Origin: Reinekea forsetii
GTDB lineage: Bacteria > Pseudomonadota > Gammaproteobacteria > Pseudomonadales > Natronospirillaceae
Direction: 5' to 3'
Assembly: GCF_002795845.1 (NCBI RefSeq)
Contig: NZ_CP011797.1
Coordinates: forward strand, 2,007,501-2,071,500
DNA: 64,000 bases
Shown: positions 62,415-64,000 of the stretch, in pieces
Layout: each line of letters begins with the position of its first letter
Numbering within the stretch: position 1 is the first letter of the stretch
Translations under genes and position numbers: made by a program
Notes under the pieces: generated by a model
What the model was told of the DNA's origin: nothing
Database searches by the model: none
The model's input: the letters and a program-made list of their open reading frames with translations, nothing else

Positions 62415-64000
62415 TTACGCCATATGATAAAGCTGATGTTGCAACTGTTTAAATGCCGCAAGCAAATGTGCTGGCTTACCGCCAAAGGCTTGTGAAGCAT
62501 CTTTAGTGGTGCCCAAACCTGACAGCTCAATCAGTGCTGGCAGGCGCTCACGGGATAACTCCGTTACCCCTGTCTGCTCATAGCGATTGAGTACGAAACG
62601 TAAAAAGTTTTGTGCTTTATCTTGCTGATATTGACCAAAAAAATCTTGATTATTACGAACAGCTTCTGCTCGGTAGTGCCTTGTGGACATGGGTTGCTCA
62701 AAGGCAAGAAAGGCGAGCAGGTCGAATACATCGCACTCTTCGGCTTCGAACATACGACGTAACACGGTTAACTGTTCTTTATCAAAGCCAGCCTGCACCA
62801 ATTTATTGAGTAACGTCTCTCGTTGATCAGGATCTGACCAAATATCTCTTAGCTCCTCAACTGACTTAAATAGCCCAGGTAGTTGTTGCAGCAGGCGTTC
62901 TACAAACTCTTGCAGGGTAAGTGGCTTGCCGTTTTCATCAATATAGCGAGTTTCTATATCAATAACTTTGAGTTCCCTGTGCTTGCCTAGTTTTATCTTT
63001 AGGCGAGGCAATGGCTCACCGGGATCACCCATGGGCGGATCATCAGTAACAGGTGGATTTGATGTATAAGGTGGTGGGGTTGGTTCGCTGGTGCCACCCG
63101 GTTCCGGTGCTTCCGGCTCGCCATCCCAATCTTGATCGTAGAATTTATTGGTCGCACCACGAAAGTCAATAATGGTGAAATAATCCTTACCTTCAAATAC
63201 ACGGGTACCACGGCCAATTATCTGTTTAAACTCCACCATAGAGCCAATGCTTCTGTCGAGTACGATATTACGAACATTACGGGCATCTACTCCTGTGGTT
63301 AGCATTTGTGATGAAGTCAAAATAGTGGGGATATCTTTGTCGTTATCTTGAAATTTCTCTAGCAGCTCTCGGCCAATCTTACCTTCATCGCTTGTAACCC
63401 GAACGCAGTAGTGAGGATCGGTTACCGTTTTATGTTTGTTAATCATGTCGCGCATGGTGAGCGCATGATTTTGGTTTTCACAAAAAACAATGGTTTTATC
63501 CATTCGGTGCATATTGTTCAGAATGGTTTTGGCGACCAGTTCGGTTCGTTCATCCACGACGATTTTTTTGTCGTAATCTTCCACTTGGTAGATGTCCTGA
63601 CTCGATTCTCCCTCAACAACCTGATCGTCTTTTGTCAGTACCAGTTCATCCAAATTGGTACGTACCCGCTTTACTCGGTAAGGCGTTAAAAAACCATCAT
63701 TAATGCCCTCTTTCAACGAGTATTCAAAAGCAGGCTGGCCAAAATAATCATAAGTATCTACGTTATCTGTGCGCTTGGGCGTTGCTGTTAAGCCAAGGTG
63801 TACGGCACTGGTAAAGTGATCCAATATTGCACGCCATGAGCCAGCCTCATTCGCAGCACCTCGGTGACACTCGTCGATAAGAATTAAATCAAAAAAGTCC
63901 TCTGGGTATGCTTTGTAATAGCCATCGATATTTTCTCGTTCAGCAATAGCCTGATAGATGGCAAAAAATATATGAGCGTTAGTGGGTACAACGCCATTAC
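62415..64000 (-). CDS. hsdR: Type I restriction endonuclease/translocase HsdR, C-terminal part (runs off right edge)
   Basis: At least 528 residues of an EcoEI-type HsdR, the DNA translocase and nuclease subunit. Visible helicase motifs are LILIDECHRG (Walker B/DEAD-like), GLTATPKRTDN (motif III) and IGRGTRVFEGKD (motif VI). The C-terminal helical region (about residues 350-528 of the visible part) binds HsdM. The frame is open to the window end, so the N-terminal nuclease domain lies beyond. It is the first visible gene of the six-gene defence operon and is followed by the AAA/TOPRIM gene after 3 bases. Confidence 0.93.
   Translation of the reverse strand, partial: NGVVPTNAHIFFAIYQAIAERENIDGYYKAYPEDFFDLILIDECHRGAANEAGSWRAILDHFTSAVHLGLTATPKRTDNVDTYDYFGQPAFEYSLKEGINDGFLTPYRVKRVRTNLDELVLTKDDQVVEGESSQDIYQVEDYDKKIVVDERTELVAKTILNNMHRMDKTIVFCENQNHALTMRDMINKHKTVTDPHYCVRVTSDEGKIGRELLEKFQDNDKDIPTILTSSQMLTTGVDARNVRNIVLDRSIGSMVEFKQIIGRGTRVFEGKDYFTIIDFRGATNKFYDQDWDGEPEAPEPGGTSEPTPPPYTSNPPVTDDPPMGDPGEPLPRLKIKLGKHRELKVIDIETRYIDENGKPLTLQEFVERLLQQLPGLFKSVEELRDIWSDPDQRETLLNKLVQAGFDKEQLTVLRRMFEAEECDVFDLLAFLAFEQPMSTRHYRAEAVRNNQDFFGQYQQDKAQNFLRFVLNRYEQTGVTELSRERLPALIELSGLGTTKDASQAFGGKPAHLLAAFKQLQHQLYHMA

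Overview
The window looks like chromosome of a marine-type gammaproteobacterium. Housekeeping-type genes at the left (PEP carboxylase, a YqaB-like phosphatase, gspN-gspC-gspD of type II secretion) read like Oceanospirillales/Saccharospirillaceae relatives. That placement is an impression from protein sequence, not a computed phylogeny. Nearly everything up to 25 kb and from 36 kb onward is on the minus strand. No tRNA, rRNA or CRISPR array was seen.

Layout: (1) 1-5.6 kb, ppc (5' part), yqaB, gspD/C/N. (2) 5.8-20.9 kb, one long minus-strand catabolic operon: sugar-type ABC importer, SDR dehydrogenase, M24 creatinase-like protein, a small FmdB-like protein, a complete 2-oxoacid/acetoin-type dehydrogenase complex with an aldehyde dehydrogenase, and a LacI-family regulator as last gene. 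Two LacI-type operators lie at the promoter end. The E2 subunit is split into a lipoyl/scaffold protein with a dead acyltransferase domain and a separate catalytic domain. Both permease genes carry a single in-frame stop. (3) 21.2-22.7 kb, a ClC chloride transporter. (4) 23-31.6 kb, a LysR-linked group: a DUF3726-like gene plus an unknown 574-residue protein, LysR, and a plus-strand set of aldehyde dehydrogenase, M19 dipeptidase-like protein, BCCT transporter and RidA. Two copies of one dyad (ATAAG-N5-CTTAT) mark both halves. (5) 31.6-36.5 kb, a patchwork of small accessory genes (GNAT, Fic, MBL-like), gene fragments, tandem repeats and two MITE-like inverted-repeat elements.

(6) 36.5-51 kb, a 15-gene, tightly overlapping operon behind a near-consensus promoter. 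It has trpC, two Gfo/Idh oxidoreductases, two tandem DegT aminotransferases, a TIM-barrel isomerase, an M20 peptidase, an Ldh_2 dehydrogenase, an unknown protein, a free-standing B3/B4 tRNA-editing-type domain, trpB, trpA, trpF, an EamA exporter and an ATP-grasp ligase. This reads as a biosynthetic cluster for an unknown tryptophan- or indole-derived amide, and it is the best candidate here for an undescribed system. A decayed IS5-type element lies just upstream of its promoter.

(7) 52.5-64 kb, the left part of an integrative defence island. A scrap of a groEL 3' end with its terminator marks the junction. It is followed by an AlpA-like regulator, a highly structured non-coding segment, a tyrosine recombinase and an unknown 122-residue protein. 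Converging on these is a six-gene minus-strand operon: hsdR, an AAA ATPase with a TOPRIM/DUF4435-like C-terminus, hsdM, hsdS, SIR2, HerA. It combines type I restriction with SIR2-HerA and a PARIS-like gene; hsdR runs off the right edge.
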